Below the pieces are notes generated by a model, which did not search any database, had not been told where the DNA came from, and saw only the letters and a list, made by a program, of their open reading frames with translations. Below, one piece after another: positions 17,169 to 26,401 of a DNA stretch of 64,000 nt. The first letter of the stretch is position 1, and each line of letters starts with the position of its first letter. The stretch is from Opitutus sp. ER46. GTDB taxonomy: Bacteria; Verrucomicrobiota; Verrucomicrobiia; Opitutales; Opitutaceae. The stretch lies in contig NZ_QAYX01000021.1 in assembly GCF_003054705.1 (NCBI RefSeq), positions 248,001 through 312,000 on the forward strand, written 5' to 3'. Made by a program: the position numbers and the translations under genes.

Positions 17169-18731
17169 ATGAACCCCAGATTCCTCTTGTGTGGAGTTGT
17201 CCTGGTCCTCGCGCTGTTGTCCGGATGTGGCAAACGCGCCGATGCCCCCGCCGCCCCTGCCGCGGCCCCTGCACCCAAGCCTGTCACCCTGCAGGTCGTG
17301 CCGGAAAACGAGCGCAGCCAGCACTTTCTCGCCGTGCAGAAGCACCTCGAGATCGGCGGCACGCTGTACGGGTACGTCGATGTCGACGGCGACGTGCAGA
17401 AGGTGGCGAAACAAGCGCAGCAGATCCTGACGCAGATCGCGCAGGTGCAGCCGCAGGTGGCGCCCTTTGCGAAACAGGACCTCATCGCCCTGGCCACGAC
17501 GCTCGGCCTCACCGACGTCAAGGCGATGGGCATCAGCTCGGTGTCGGACGGCACCGGCTATTTCCGCAACCGTGCCTTCCTTTACACGCCCGGTGAACGC
17601 CACGGCCTCCTGCTTGGCCTCGGCGGCAAACCCGGACCGTTCGTGCACCTCGGCCTCGCGCCGGCCGACACCGCGTTCTACGCCGAGGCCGAGCTCGATC
17701 TTCCGGTCATCTATCAGACCGTGAAGGAAATCGTGGCGAAGGTCGCCGGCGAACCGGTCGGAAACCAGATGGAGACCGCGCTGAAGAACGCCGGCCAGAA
17801 GGCCGCGCTCTCCGTGCTCGATCTCATCCACGGCATGAAAGGACACTCCGCAATCGTGGTCCGCATGAACCCCGACCAGCAGATCCAGCTGCCGGTCCCG
17901 GGCGGCGCGGCGCTGCCGTCCTTCGCGCTCCTGGTCTGCGTCGACAACATCGCGCCGGCGCTCGAACCCGCGCTGGCGAAGTCGCCCGCGTTCAAGCGCA
18001 CCGATGTTGGCACGCAGCATGTTTACGAAATGGCGCAGCCTTCGCCCGTGAAGGAACTGCAGCCGGTGATCGTCGTCGATGGCAGCACGCTGTTCTTCGC
18101 GACGACCCGCGCCTTCCTGGATGAGTGCCGCGCGCTCAAGACCGGCCTCGCGCAGACGCCGGAGTACCAGAAGGCGATCGCCGCGCTCGGCAACGAGGGC
18201 AACGGCGTCGTTTACCTGCACCCGCGCCTGTTCGACGGGCTGCGGAAGATCGAGTCGCTCAACCCGAACCTCCCGCCGCAGGTGAAGCCGATGATCGCCA
18301 ACATCGTCGCGCAGATCCCGAAGATCGACCGCCCGCTCGTGGCGGTGCGGACCAACCTGCCCGACGGCATTCTCTTCCGCTCGTACTGGAATCGCTCGAT
18401 GAAGCAGGAGCTCGTCGCGGTCGCGATGTACAACCCGGTCTCCGTCGGCCTCGTCGCCGCGATGGCGATCCCGGCGTTCCAGAAGGTTCGCGCCTCTTCG
18501 CAGGACAAGGCGGTGCTTAACAACCTCCGCCAACTCTCGTCGGCGGCCGACCAGTACTACCTCGAAACGGGCAAGACCACCGCCACGTACGACGATCTGG
18601 TCGGGCCCGACAAATACGTGCGCCAGCTGCACTCCGTGGCCGGCGAGGACTACCGCCAGCTCCGGTTCGAGTCGGGCAAACGCCTTCGCATCCGCGTCCA
18701 GAACCGCTGGGTGCAGTACCCCAATCGCTGA
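17169..18731 (+). CDS. Lipoprotein with a C-terminal pseudopilin-like domain
   Basis: A predicted 520-residue protein. Residues 1-20 form a lipoprotein signal with lipobox LLSGC. An Ala/Pro linker leads into about 380 residues of alpha/beta sequence that I do not recognise with certainty. From residue 426 the sequence changes: VGLVAAMAIPAFQKVR followed by SSQDKAVLNNLRQLSSAADQYYLETG. This closely resembles the first helix and following segment of type II secretion pseudopilins of this phylum, but without the prepilin leader and with no cleavage site. The ATG at 17169 fits the signal peptide. A terminator follows. Function is unknown. Confidence 0.8.
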   Translation: MNPRFLLCGVVLVLALLSGCGKRADAPAAPAAAPAPKPVTLQVVPENERSQHFLAVQKHLEIGGTLYGYVDVDGDVQKVAKQAQQILTQIAQVQPQVAPFAKQDLIALATTLGLTDVKAMGISSVSDGTGYFRNRAFLYTPGERHGLLLGLGGKPGPFVHLGLAPADTAFYAEAELDLPVIYQTVKEIVAKVAGEPVGNQMETALKNAGQKAALSVLDLIHGMKGHSAIVVRMNPDQQIQLPVPGGAALPSFALLVCVDNIAPALEPALAKSPAFKRTDVGTQHVYEMAQPSPVKELQPVIVVDGSTLFFATTRAFLDECRALKTGLAQTPEYQKAIAALGNEGNGVVYLHPRLFDGLRKIESLNPNLPPQVKPMIANIVAQIPKIDRPLVAVRTNLPDGILFRSYWNRSMKQELVAVAMYNPVSVGLVAAMAIPAFQKVRASSQDKAVLNNLRQLSSAADQYYLETGKTTATYDDLVGPDKYVRQLHSVAGEDYRQLRFESGKRLRIRVQNRWVQYPNR

Positions 18732-18775
18732 GGGAGCAAAGGCGGTCTTCGCCTCGAGCCCCCAAAAGCTTTGTC

Positions 18776-18806
18776 AGGCCGGGGTGAAACACGCCCCGGC
18801 CTTTTT
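18776..18806 (+). terminator. Intrinsic terminator
   Basis: The arms AGGCCGGGG and CCCCGGCCT pair over nine bases around a loop of about nine, followed by a T-run. It lies 45 bases after the lipoprotein stop and ends 22 bases before the stop of the convergent DUF5069 gene. Confidence 0.88.
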
Positions 18807-18827
18807 GTTGTCGTCGCGCGGCGCCGC

Positions 18828-19247
18828 TCAGGCTTCTTCGGCCCGGTGGAGATCGAACCAGGTCTGGATGTCGGCGCGATCGCCGAAGCCGCGGTCCCGT
18901 TTCGCCTGGGCGAGCTCGGACGAACCGGCGTCATTCCAACCGCGCTTCATCATGAACTCATTCCAGACCTGAATATCATCGTCGGTCGGGCGGCGGCCGT
19001 GGGTGAAGCACCACGCCAGCAGCTCCTCGTCGGTGCCGCCCGCAAGCACCCGCGCCACGAGTTGATCGTAGTCGACCTGGAGAAAGCGGCAGCACCGCGC
19101 ATCGAAGTGCGTGCGGTTGGCGGTGCCGGTGAAGTAGTCGGACGGTAATTTGCCGGCCGCCTTGAGCCGGATTTTGTCGAGCATGCGGCCGAAGAACACG
19201 AGGCCGCCGATTTTTTCGTAATCACTGCGGAGTCCGGGGACTTTCAT
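18828..19247 (-). CDS. DUF5069 domain protein
   Basis: A predicted 139-residue protein that matches DUF5069 over its whole length: VPGLRSDYEKIGGLVFFGRMLDKIRLKAAGKL, then DARCCRFLQVDY, GGTDEELLAWCF and WNEFMMKRGWND. The domain is mostly known from Verrucomicrobiota and Planctomycetota and has no established function. Two adjacent Cys in the middle could bind a metal, which is speculation. The ATG at 19247 is used; an ATG at 19262 would add five residues. Confidence 0.85.
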   Translation of the reverse strand: MKVPGLRSDYEKIGGLVFFGRMLDKIRLKAAGKLPSDYFTGTANRTHFDARCCRFLQVDYDQLVARVLAGGTDEELLAWCFTHGRRPTDDDIQVWNEFMMKRGWNDAGSSELAQAKRDRGFGDRADIQTWFDLHRAEEA

Positions 19248-19408
19248 GGTGAGCCCCAGCATGGGCGGGACTGACAGGCCAACAACGACTTACCCACGGG
19301 GCCGCGCCACAGTCGCCGAGGAATCCCCCGGCCGACTGTGCCTTGGCAGGAACAAAGCATGGCGCGTCTTGCACCGGGGCAGCGGTTGCCCGTTACTCCC
19401 CGCCCTCC

Positions 19409-21229
19409 ATGTCCCTCGTCAGCCTCCTCGATGTCAGCCTCAGCTTTGGCGGTGCGCCGCTTCTCGACCGGGTCAATCTCCAGATCGACCGCGGTGAGCG
19501 CGTCTGCCTGGTGGGGCGCAACGGCGCGGGCAAGTCGACCCTGATGAAGGTGATCCTGGGCGAGACCCAGCCCGACTCGGGCCAGGTGATCCGGCAGCCG
19601 GGGGCGGTGTTTTCAACCCTGCGGCAGGAGGTCCCGGCGGGGCTGGTTGGCACGGTCCGGCAGGTGGTGGAGGGCGAGGGCGGGAGCTTTGAGGAGCACA
19701 ATGACTGGGAGCGCGCGGATCGCGTGGACCGGCTGCTGGAGGCGATGGGGCTGCCGGCCGACACCGAGTTTGGCGCGTTGTCCGCGGGGCAGAAGCGTCG
19801 CGTGCTGCTGGCGCGGGGCCTGGTCGAGGATCCGCAGATGCTGCTGCTCGACGAGCCGACGAATCATCTCGATCTGGCCTCGATTCGCTGGCTCGAGGAG
19901 TTTCTCTCCAGCTGGGGCGGCGCGTTGCTGTTCGTGACGCACGACCGGGCGTTCCTGCGCAAGCTGGCCACCCGCATCGTCGAGGTGGATCGCGGAAAGC
20001 TGATCGGCTGGGCGTGCGACTACGACACGTTCCTGGTGCGGAAGCAGGCGGTGCTCGAGGCCGAGGAGGTGCAGCGCGCGCAGTTCGACAAGAAACTGGC
20101 GCAGGAGGAGGAATGGATCCGCCGCGGGGTGCGGGCGCAGCGTTCGCGCGCGCAGAACCGCATCAACGCCCTCAAGGCCATGCGCGCCGAGCGGGCGGCG
20201 CGGCGCGAGCGCGCGGGTACGGCCCGGATTACCGCGCAGACCGCCGACCGCAGCGGGTTCAAGGTCATCACCTGCGAGGATGTGAGCTTCCGTTACGACG
20301 ACCGCTGGGTGATCCGGGACTTCACCACGCGCATCGAGCGCGGCGACAAGGTGGGCATCGTTGGGCCGAACGGCTCGGGCAAGACCACGCTGCTGCGACT
20401 GATGCTGGGCCAACTCGCGCCGCAGGCCGGCACTGTCGAGCAGGGCACGCGGCTCGAGGTGGTCTATTTTGACCAGCTGCGCGCGCAGCTGAACGAGGAG
20501 ATGCGCGTGCAGGATGCCGTCGCCGACGGCAACGCGACGGTGACGATCAATGGCCGCACGCGGCACGTGATCTCGTACCTCGAGGATTTCCTGTTCGAGC
20601 CGGCGCGCGCGCGCACCCCGATCAAGGCGCTGTCGGGCGGCGAACGTAACCGCCTGCTGCTCGCGCGGCAGTTCACGAAGCCCGCCAACGTGCTCGTGCT
20701 CGACGAACCGACGAACGATCTCGATGCCGAGACGCTCGAACTGCTCGAGGACCTGCTCGTGGAATTCGAGGGCACGGTGCTGCTCGTGAGCCACGACCGC
20801 GCATTTCTGAACGAGGTGTGCACCAGCCTGCTCGTGTTCGAGGGCGACGGCCGGATTTCCGAGTACATCGGAGGCTACGACGACTGGCAGAAGGAGACCG
20901 CGCGCAACGCCGCCGCGGCAGCGGCGCGGGCCGAGGAGGAAAAGCGCGCCGCAGCGGAGGCCGCCCGCGCGGAAGCCGCCGCGTCAGCGTCGTCCGCTGC
21001 CCCCGCCAAACGCTCCCGCAAGCTCTCCAACAAGGAGCGTGCCGAGCTCGAAGCGCTGCCGGCGAAGATCGAGGCGCTCGAAACCGAGCAGGCGAAGCTG
21101 ACCACGACGCTGGCGGACCCCGTTTTCTTCAAGACGGCCGGCGCCGAGGTGGGCAAGACGACCGCACGACTGCACGAACTCGAGCAGGAACTCGCCGCCG
21201 CCTACGCCCGCTGGGCCGAGCTCGAGTAG
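19409..21229 (+). CDS. uup: ABC-F family ATPase, Uup-like
   Basis: A predicted 606-residue cytoplasmic protein with two ATP-binding cassettes and no transmembrane segment. Walker A motifs are GRNGAGKST (from residue 36) and GPNGSGKTT (from 319). Both halves have signature and Walker B motifs (LSAGQKRR with LLLDEPTNHLDL, and LSGGERNR with LVLDEPTNDLDA). An Ala/Glu-rich linker and a C-terminal coiled coil (KLSNKERAELEALPAKIEALE) are typical of Uup, which acts on ribosomes or branched DNA. The ATG at 19409 is chosen since the upstream extension has no family match. Confidence 0.92.
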   Translation: MSLVSLLDVSLSFGGAPLLDRVNLQIDRGERVCLVGRNGAGKSTLMKVILGETQPDSGQVIRQPGAVFSTLRQEVPAGLVGTVRQVVEGEGGSFEEHNDWERADRVDRLLEAMGLPADTEFGALSAGQKRRVLLARGLVEDPQMLLLDEPTNHLDLASIRWLEEFLSSWGGALLFVTHDRAFLRKLATRIVEVDRGKLIGWACDYDTFLVRKQAVLEAEEVQRAQFDKKLAQEEEWIRRGVRAQRSRAQNRINALKAMRAERAARRERAGTARITAQTADRSGFKVITCEDVSFRYDDRWVIRDFTTRIERGDKVGIVGPNGSGKTTLLRLMLGQLAPQAGTVEQGTRLEVVYFDQLRAQLNEEMRVQDAVADGNATVTINGRTRHVISYLEDFLFEPARARTPIKALSGGERNRLLLARQFTKPANVLVLDEPTNDLDAETLELLEDLLVEFEGTVLLVSHDRAFLNEVCTSLLVFEGDGRISEYIGGYDDWQKETARNAAAAAARAEEEKRAAAEAARAEAAASASSAAPAKRSRKLSNKERAELEALPAKIEALETEQAKLTTTLADPVFFKTAGAEVGKTTARLHELEQELAAAYARWAELE

Positions 21230-21231
21230 CC

Positions 21232-21296
21232 GGAGGCAGGAAGGCCCGAAACCGGATCGGTCCGATCGGTCTGATCCGTCAGATCAGCTCCTTGCC
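21232..21296. terminator. Imperfect hairpin with GATCGG repeats between convergent genes
   Basis: The arms at about 21232-21243 and 21286-21298 pair imperfectly over 13 bases. The interior holds ATCGGTCCGATCGGT-like repeats that can fold again. It lies between the convergent uup and phosphatase genes and may end transcription in both directions. Confidence 0.45.
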
Positions 21297-21303
21297 TCTG
21301 ACC

Positions 21304-21951
21304 TCACGTGCCGAACCGTGCGATAAGGGCCTCGAGCGTGACGTCGGCCATCGAGTTCACGCGGAGGTCAGCGGGGGCGAGGTCGTGGTGCGCGGTATGT
21401 TTGGTGGGGATGGCGACGGTCCAGAGGTTCGCGCGCTTGGCGGCGCGCACTCCGGTTTCCGAGTCCTCGAAGGCGATCGCCTCCGGGCCGCGCAGGCCGA
21501 AGCGGTTCAAGACGAGGCGGTACAGATCGGGCTCGGGCTTCGGCGACACGGCGTCCTCACGACAGGCGAAGAATGCGAAGCGGTCGTGCAGGCCGAGCCG
21601 CTGGAGATGCGGCTCCACCCAACTGTGCTGCGAATTCGACGCGATGCCGACCTGCAGTCCGCGTTCGCGCGCGGCATCGAGCATGGCAACGACGCCGGGG
21701 AGCACCTGCTGGCGGGCCAGGCCTTCGTCGCGCTTGGCCCGGCGCTCGACCTCGAGTTGGACGCGATCGGCGTGCGGGCTGAAACCATGCCACGGGTCGA
21801 ACGCATACTCGGCGTGACCGACGCCCTTCATGAAGCGGGGCAGGTCGAAGGGCACGCCATGCATTGCGTGCACGGCCGCATAGGACTCAATCAGCGGCCC
21901 CTCGGTATCGAGCATGAGGCCGTCAAAGTCGAAGATCAGGGCGCGGATCAT
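21304..21951 (-). CDS. HAD superfamily phosphatase, beta-phosphoglucomutase-like
   Basis: A predicted 215-residue HAD hydrolase. Motif I is IFDFDGLMLDTE with nucleophile Asp8 and acid/base Asp10. Motif II is GIASNSQ, motif III the Lys in SPKPEPDLY, and motif IV FEDSETGVRAAKRA. The helical cap between motifs I and II is of the PGMB type, so the substrate is probably a small sugar phosphate or 2-phosphoglycolate. The last option is of interest because glcDEF lies next to it, but the genes are divergent and the link is an inference. The start at 21951 opens directly into motif I. Confidence 0.85.
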   Translation of the reverse strand: MIRALIFDFDGLMLDTEGPLIESYAAVHAMHGVPFDLPRFMKGVGHAEYAFDPWHGFSPHADRVQLEVERRAKRDEGLARQQVLPGVVAMLDAARERGLQVGIASNSQHSWVEPHLQRLGLHDRFAFFACREDAVSPKPEPDLYRLVLNRFGLRGPEAIAFEDSETGVRAAKRANLWTVAIPTKHTAHHDLAPADLRVNSMADVTLEALIARFGT

Positions 21952-22102
21952 GAATTGCCCGTCACGCTGGCGACCACGCCGCGAAGCGCAAACCGAGAAC
22001 CCCGGGGGAGGCCAATGGGCGACCACCATCCCGCACAAATTCGGTCCATCCTCCTCACTCCCGATAACCCTTCGTCCCTTATTCCCCCATTCCCTCACTC
22101 CC

Positions 22103-22156
22103 GCAGTCGCGCAAACTGATCGCTCGCTCCTGCGGGCGACCGGTTTGCGTGACTGC
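22103..22156. promoter_or_regulatory. 14-bp inverted repeat upstream of glcDEF
   Basis: The arms 22103-22116 and 22143-22156 are reverse complements at 13 of 14 positions, with the remaining pair a G-T. The spacer is 26 bases. It lies between the divergent phosphatase and glcD genes, about 50 bases before glcD. It could be a regulator binding site or an RNA hairpin in the glcD leader. Just before it, 22081-22101 resembles the GGGAATGAGGG-type repeat on the minus strand. Confidence 0.5.
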
Positions 22157-22207
22157 CAATGCGCATAGCAATTCCACCATTGCCAGCCAGCGTGGGGCGT
22201 TGGCAGC

Positions 22208-23671
22208 TTGCCTGCTTCCTCTTCGACTGTGCCGACCCTCGCTACCAACCCTGTTGTCGAACGCCTGCGCCGCCTGCTGCCGACGGGCCGGGTGCTGGAG
22301 GGCGACGCCCAGGTCGCGGCCTATGAGTGCGATGCGCTGACCGCCTTCCGGGCCACGCCGCTCGCGGTGGTCGTGCCGGAGACGCAGGACGAGGTGATCG
22401 CGATCGTGCGGTTCTGCCGCGACGAGAGATTGCCCTTTGTGGCGCGCGGCAGCGGCACGAGCCTTTCGGGCGCGGCCGCGCCGGTGCCGGGCGGCATCGT
22501 GATCGCGATGAACCGGGTGAGCCGGATCATCCGCATCGATTCGCAGCAGCGCGTGGCGGTCGTCGAGGCGGGGATCGTCAACGCGGCCATCTCGATGGCG
22601 GTCGCGGCGCACGGTCTGCATTTCGCCCCGGATCCGTCGAGCGCGCTGATCTGCACGCTTGGTGGCAACATCGCGCTCAATGCCGGCGGCGCGCACTGCC
22701 TGAAATACGGCATGACCTCCAACCACGTCCTCGGCCTCAAGGCCGTGCTGGCGACGGGCGAGGTGGTGACGTTTGGCGGGCCAAGCCGCGAGCAGGTCGG
22801 ACCGGACTGGACCGGGCTGTTCGTGGGCAACGAAGGGCTTTTCGGCATCGCGCTCGAGGCCACGGTGCAACTGCTGCCGAAGCCCGAGTGCTTCCACACC
22901 GTTTTGGCGGGTTATCGCAACGTGGAGCAGGCGGGCGAGGCGGTCGCCGCGATCGTCGCCAGCGGGCTGCTCCCGGGTGCGATCGAGATCATGGAGAAAC
23001 TCGCGCTCGATGCCGCGGTCGCGGCCGTGCACGCCGAGTACCCGGCGGGTTGCGAAGCGGTGTTGATCGTCGAACTCGAGGGCACGCGCGAGGCGGTGGC
23101 GGCGGACCGCGCCCGACTCGATGCCGTGCTCGCCGCCAGCCAGCCCGTCGAGGTGCGTCCGGCCCGCGATGCGGTTGACCGGGCGGCGATCTGGAAGGGC
23201 CGCAAGAGCGCGTTCAGCGCGGTGGGACGGCTGTCCCCCGACTTCATCGTGCAGGACGGCGTGGTGCCGCGGCGCCGGCTCGGCGAGGCGCTGCGCAAGA
23301 TCGGCGAGTGGTCCCGCGAGATGGGGGTGCGCTGCGCCAACGTGTTTCATGCCGGCGACGGCAACCTGCATCCGCTGATCCTCTACAACGGCGCCGTGCC
23401 GGGAGACCTGCAGCGGGCCGAGGCGCTCGCGGGCCGGATCCTCAAGCTGTGCGTCGAGATGGGCGGTTCCATCACGGGCGAGCACGGTGTCGGCGTCGAA
23501 AAACGCGAGTTTCTGCCGGTGATGTTTAACCCCGACGAAATGGATTGTCTGCGCCGCGTGCGCGCGGCGTTCGACCCGCTCGGCATCGCTAATCAGGGCA
23601 AGATGTTTCCGCCCGCGCCGGCGGATGCCTCTGCTCCCGCCCATTCCGGCTCCGCGCCGGCCCAGGCATGA
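22208..23671 (+). CDS. glcD: Glycolate oxidase subunit GlcD, FAD-linked
   Basis: A predicted 487-residue FAD-binding oxidase of the VAO/PCMH family. It oxidises glycolate or D-lactate to the 2-oxoacid as part of GlcDEF. The FAD-binding signature is [20 protein letters not shown], followed by [19 protein letters not shown]. The C-terminal domain contains [14 protein letters not shown] and the end motif [12 protein letters not shown]. There is no ATG at the start: TTG at 22208 is used here and GTG at 22229 is equally plausible. The stop overlaps glcE by ATGA. Confidence 0.92.
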   Translation: MPASSSTVPTLATNPVVERLRRLLPTGRVLEGDAQVAAYECDALTAFRATPLAVVVPETQDEVIAIVRFCRDERLPFVARGSGTSLSGAAAPVPGGIVIAMNRVSRIIRIDSQQRVAVVEAGIVNAAISMAVAAHGLHFAPDPSSALICTLGGNIALNAGGAHCLKYGMTSNHVLGLKAVLATGEVVTFGGPSREQVGPDWTGLFVGNEGLFGIALEATVQLLPKPECFHTVLAGYRNVEQAGEAVAAIVASGLLPGAIEIMEKLALDAAVAAVHAEYPAGCEAVLIVELEGTREAVAADRARLDAVLAASQPVEVRPARDAVDRAAIWKGRKSAFSAVGRLSPDFIVQDGVVPRRRLGEALRKIGEWSREMGVRCANVFHAGDGNLHPLILYNGAVPGDLQRAEALAGRILKLCVEMGGSITGEHGVGVEKREFLPVMFNPDEMDCLRRVRAAFDPLGIANQGKMFPPAPADASAPAHSGSAPAQA

Positions 23672-24741
23672 CGCCCGCGACTTCCCTTCCCGCTCCCGCC
23701 ACCATCGACGAGCTGATCGCCCTCGTGCGCGGCACGCCGCGGCTGATCGCGGTCGGCGCCGGCACGAAGCCTCGGCTCAGCCAGGTGGCCGATGCGTACG
23801 CGCGGGTCGCGATGACGCGCCTCAGCGGCATCACCGAGTACGAGCCCAGCGAGTTCACGATTACGGCGCTCGCCGGCACCCCCCTGCGCGAGATTGTCGC
23901 GGCGCTCGCGGAACGCGGCCAGTACCTGCCCTTTGACCCGCTGCTCGTGAAGGCGGGCGCGACGCTCGGCGGCACGGTTGCCGCGGGGCTCAGTGGACCC
24001 GGTCGGCTGCGCTACGGCGCGCTGCGCGATTTCATCATCGGCGTGCGGCTCGTGGACGGCGAAGCCCGGCTCCTGCGGCTCGGTGGCAAGGTGGTGAAGA
24101 ACGCCGCGGGTTTCGACCTGCCCAAGTTTCTCGTCGGCAGCGCCGGTCGTTTCGGCGTGATGGCCGAGCTCAGCTTCAAGGTCTTCCCGCGGCCCGCCGC
24201 CACCCGCACGCTGAGGCTCGAGGCGCCGGATGCGGCGGCGAAGGCGGAGATCCTGATGGCGGCCTCGGCCGCGCGTTGGGAACTCGACGCGCTCGACGCC
24301 GCGGTGGGCGAGGGCGCGGTCTTTGCGCGGCTCGCCGGCCCGGAAACGGCGCTCGAGCCTCTCGCCCGCGACATTCTGCAACGCTGGCGCGGCGCGGTGA
24401 TGACGCCGGGTGATGCCAGCTACCTTTGGCAGAGCGTGACGGAGCTCAGCTGGGCGCACACGGGTGGCGCGCTGGTGAAGGTCGCGCTGACGCCCGCAGC
24501 CGTGCCTGCCTTCGTGGCGTTCGTGCAGACGCGCGGCGCGCGCGGCTGGGTAAGCGCGGCCGGTAACCTTGGCCTGCTTTCGCTGCCGCCGGCGGCAGCG
24601 GTCGAGACGCTCGAATGGCCGGCGTTGACCTTGCGCGGAGCTGGGCCGCTGTGGGCCGGACCGGCACCTCGCTTCGAAATCATGCGGGCGGTGAAGACGG
24701 CGCTCGATGCCGCCGGCCGCTTCCCGGGACTGGACGACTGA
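23668..24741 (+). CDS. glcE: Glycolate oxidase subunit GlcE
   Basis: A predicted 357-residue FAD-binding subunit, shorter than GlcD. Family features are [12 protein letters not shown] near the start, [40 protein letters not shown] for FAD, and [20 protein letters not shown]. It overlaps glcD by four bases and lies six bases before glcF, so the three genes form one transcription and assembly unit. Confidence 0.92.
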   Translation: MTPATSLPAPATIDELIALVRGTPRLIAVGAGTKPRLSQVADAYARVAMTRLSGITEYEPSEFTITALAGTPLREIVAALAERGQYLPFDPLLVKAGATLGGTVAAGLSGPGRLRYGALRDFIIGVRLVDGEARLLRLGGKVVKNAAGFDLPKFLVGSAGRFGVMAELSFKVFPRPAATRTLRLEAPDAAAKAEILMAASAARWELDALDAAVGEGAVFARLAGPETALEPLARDILQRWRGAVMTPGDASYLWQSVTELSWAHTGGALVKVALTPAAVPAFVAFVQTRGARGWVSAAGNLGLLSLPPAAAVETLEWPALTLRGAGPLWAGPAPRFEIMRAVKTALDAAGRFPGLDD

Positions 24742-24747
24742 CCCCCG

Positions 24748-26010
24748 ATGATTCACGCGATCAAAACTGAAGCGCACGCGCCGTTCGGCGACCCGATGGC
24801 GGAAGCCGTGCAGACCTGCGTGCATTGCGGTTTCTGCCTCGCCTCGTGTCCGACGTACGAGGAGTTCGGCGAGGAGATGGATTCACCGCGCGGGCGGATC
24901 CTCCTGATGAAGCACGTGCTCGAGGGCCAGCTCCCGGCGGCCGAGGCGCAGGTGCATCTCGACCGCTGCCTCGGTTGCCTTTCGTGCGAGCCGGCCTGCC
25001 CGAGCGGCGTGAGTTATCGCGACCTGATCAGCCCCTTCCGCGCCACGATGGAATCGCGCGGCGAATTTCAGCGTCCCGCGGCGGCGCGTTTCCGGCGCTG
25101 GGTGGCGTCGCAAACCATTCCGTATCCCACGCGTTTCCGGCTGGCGCTGGTCGGCGCGAAGGTGGGCAAGGCGGTCGAGCCGCTCGTGCCGGGTTTTCTG
25201 AAGCCGATGCTGGCGCTCGCGCCCGACGTCGTGCCGCCGAAGGCCGTGCTCCCGGCGGTGACGCCTGCGCAGGGCATGCGACGTGCGCGCGTGGCGCTGC
25301 TGACCGGCTGCGCGCAGCAGGTGCTCGATCCCGACATCAACGTGGCGACGCTGGCGGTGCTGGCGCGCAACGGCGTCGAGGTCGTGATCCCCTCGCGCCA
25401 GGGCTGCTGCGGCGGACTCGCCTGGCACACCGGTGACCTGAAGACCGCGCGCGAGCTGGCACGGCGGAACCTCGATGCGTTTCCCGCCGACGTCGATGCG
25501 ATCATCACCAACGCCGCCGGCTGCGGCTCGACGATGCACGAGTACGATCTCGTGCTGCGCGGCACGTCGGACGAGGAGCGGGCGAAGGCTTTTGGCAAAC
25601 GCGTGCTGGATGTGAGCGTGTTCCTCGCGCAGCTCGGGTTGCGCGAGCGTCCGGCCGGGCCGGGGCCGCAGCGCGTGGCGTATCACGACGCGTGTCACCT
25701 CGCGAACGCACAGGGCGTGCGGGCGGAGCCGCGCGACTTGTTGCGCGCGATCGCCGGCTTGGAGCTGCTCGAACTCGCGAACCAGCACCTCTGCTGCGGC
25801 AGCGCTGGTACCTACAACATGGACCAGCCGGAGACGGCGGCATCGCTTGGTGAAAAGAAGGCGCGGGCGATCATGGCGACGGGCGCGACGATTGTCGCCA
25901 CTGGCAACATCGGCTGCCTCACGCAACTGAAGGTGCACCTGAAGAAACTCGGCTCGCCGATCCGCGTCCGCCACACAATCCAGGTCGTCCGCGACGCGTA
26001 TTTGGCCTGA
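24748..26010 (+). CDS. glcF: Glycolate oxidase iron-sulfur subunit GlcF
   Basis: A predicted 420-residue electron-transfer subunit. Two 4Fe-4S motifs are visible: C24, C27, C30 and C34 in TCVHCGFCLASCP, and C74, C77, C80 and C84 in RCLGCLSCEPACP. Two CCG (cysteine-rich) domains follow, with QGCCGGLAWH and HLCCGSAGTY. It passes electrons from the GlcD/GlcE flavins towards the membrane quinone pool. It ends the glcDEF operon. A heptanucleotide repeat begins directly after its stop codon. Confidence 0.93.
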   Translation: MIHAIKTEAHAPFGDPMAEAVQTCVHCGFCLASCPTYEEFGEEMDSPRGRILLMKHVLEGQLPAAEAQVHLDRCLGCLSCEPACPSGVSYRDLISPFRATMESRGEFQRPAAARFRRWVASQTIPYPTRFRLALVGAKVGKAVEPLVPGFLKPMLALAPDVVPPKAVLPAVTPAQGMRRARVALLTGCAQQVLDPDINVATLAVLARNGVEVVIPSRQGCCGGLAWHTGDLKTARELARRNLDAFPADVDAIITNAAGCGSTMHEYDLVLRGTSDEERAKAFGKRVLDVSVFLAQLGLRERPAGPGPQRVAYHDACHLANAQGVRAEPRDLLRAIAGLELLELANQHLCCGSAGTYNMDQPETAASLGEKKARAIMATGATIVATGNIGCLTQLKVHLKKLGSPIRVRHTIQVVRDAYLA

Positions 26011-26146
26011 GGTCGGAGGTCGGAAGCCAGAAGCCGGAAGCCAGAAGCCGGAAGCCGGAAGCCGGAAGCCGGAAGCCGGAGGCCGGAGGACAGAGGCCGG
26101 AGCCGGAAGCCAGAAGCCGAGGACGGAAGCCGGAGGTCAGACGTCG
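26011..26146 (+). repeat. GGAAGCC heptanucleotide repeat tract after glcF
   Basis: About 18 tandem heptamers with consensus GGAAGCC (variants AGAAGCC and GGAGGCC) start immediately after the glcF stop codon and end in a GTCAGAC-type unit. The tract does not keep a frame with any gene. The same tract with the same order of units recurs at 31833, 39665 and, inverted, 42087. Confidence 0.9.
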
Positions 26147-26156
26147 CATACAAGAA

Positions 26157-26250
26157 GCTCGGTGACCTCTTCCGAGCTCAGTGGCCTTTGTGCCCCAGAC
26201 ATACCTGTCTTCTCCGTGTCCTCAGTGTCTCCTTGGTTCATCGCAGATCG
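26157..26250 (+). repeat. CTCAGTG-containing dispersed repeat, first copy
   Basis: This stretch shares CTCGGTG-N-CCTCTTCCGA-N-CTCAGTG and, further on, CTCAGTGTC followed by a TGGTTCAT box with 31901-32011. In both places it follows a GGAAGCC tract, so the two repeat types form a composite unit. Confidence 0.7.
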
Positions 26251-26400
26251 CACCCCAGAAGCCGGAGGGAAGATGTCAGATGACTGATGTCTGGCCTCTG
26301 GCTGGCTTCCGGCCTCAGACCTCCGGCTTCGGCCCTTCAGTCCTTCAGCTTTCGCTCCTTCAGCCTTGCCGTCAGCAGCCGGCGCCGCCGACTGCTGGCG
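26251..26400 (-). repeat. Inverted heptanucleotide repeats after the M28 peptidase gene
   Basis: On the minus strand, directly downstream of the M28 peptidase stop, there is a GGCTGAA/GGACTGAA tract (26335-26369). It is followed by GGAAGCC and CAGACATCAG-like units back to about 26251. This convergent intergenic region is thus two repeat tracts head to head. I see no gene in 26011-26401. Confidence 0.75.
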
Positions 26401-26401
26401 G

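Noticed and set aside
26011-26146. Coding repeat protein in the GGAAGCC tract
   Set aside because: The minus-strand translation gives SGFRLPASGFRL-like repeats, but the tract is intergenic, lacks a start signal and recurs in other frames and orientations.
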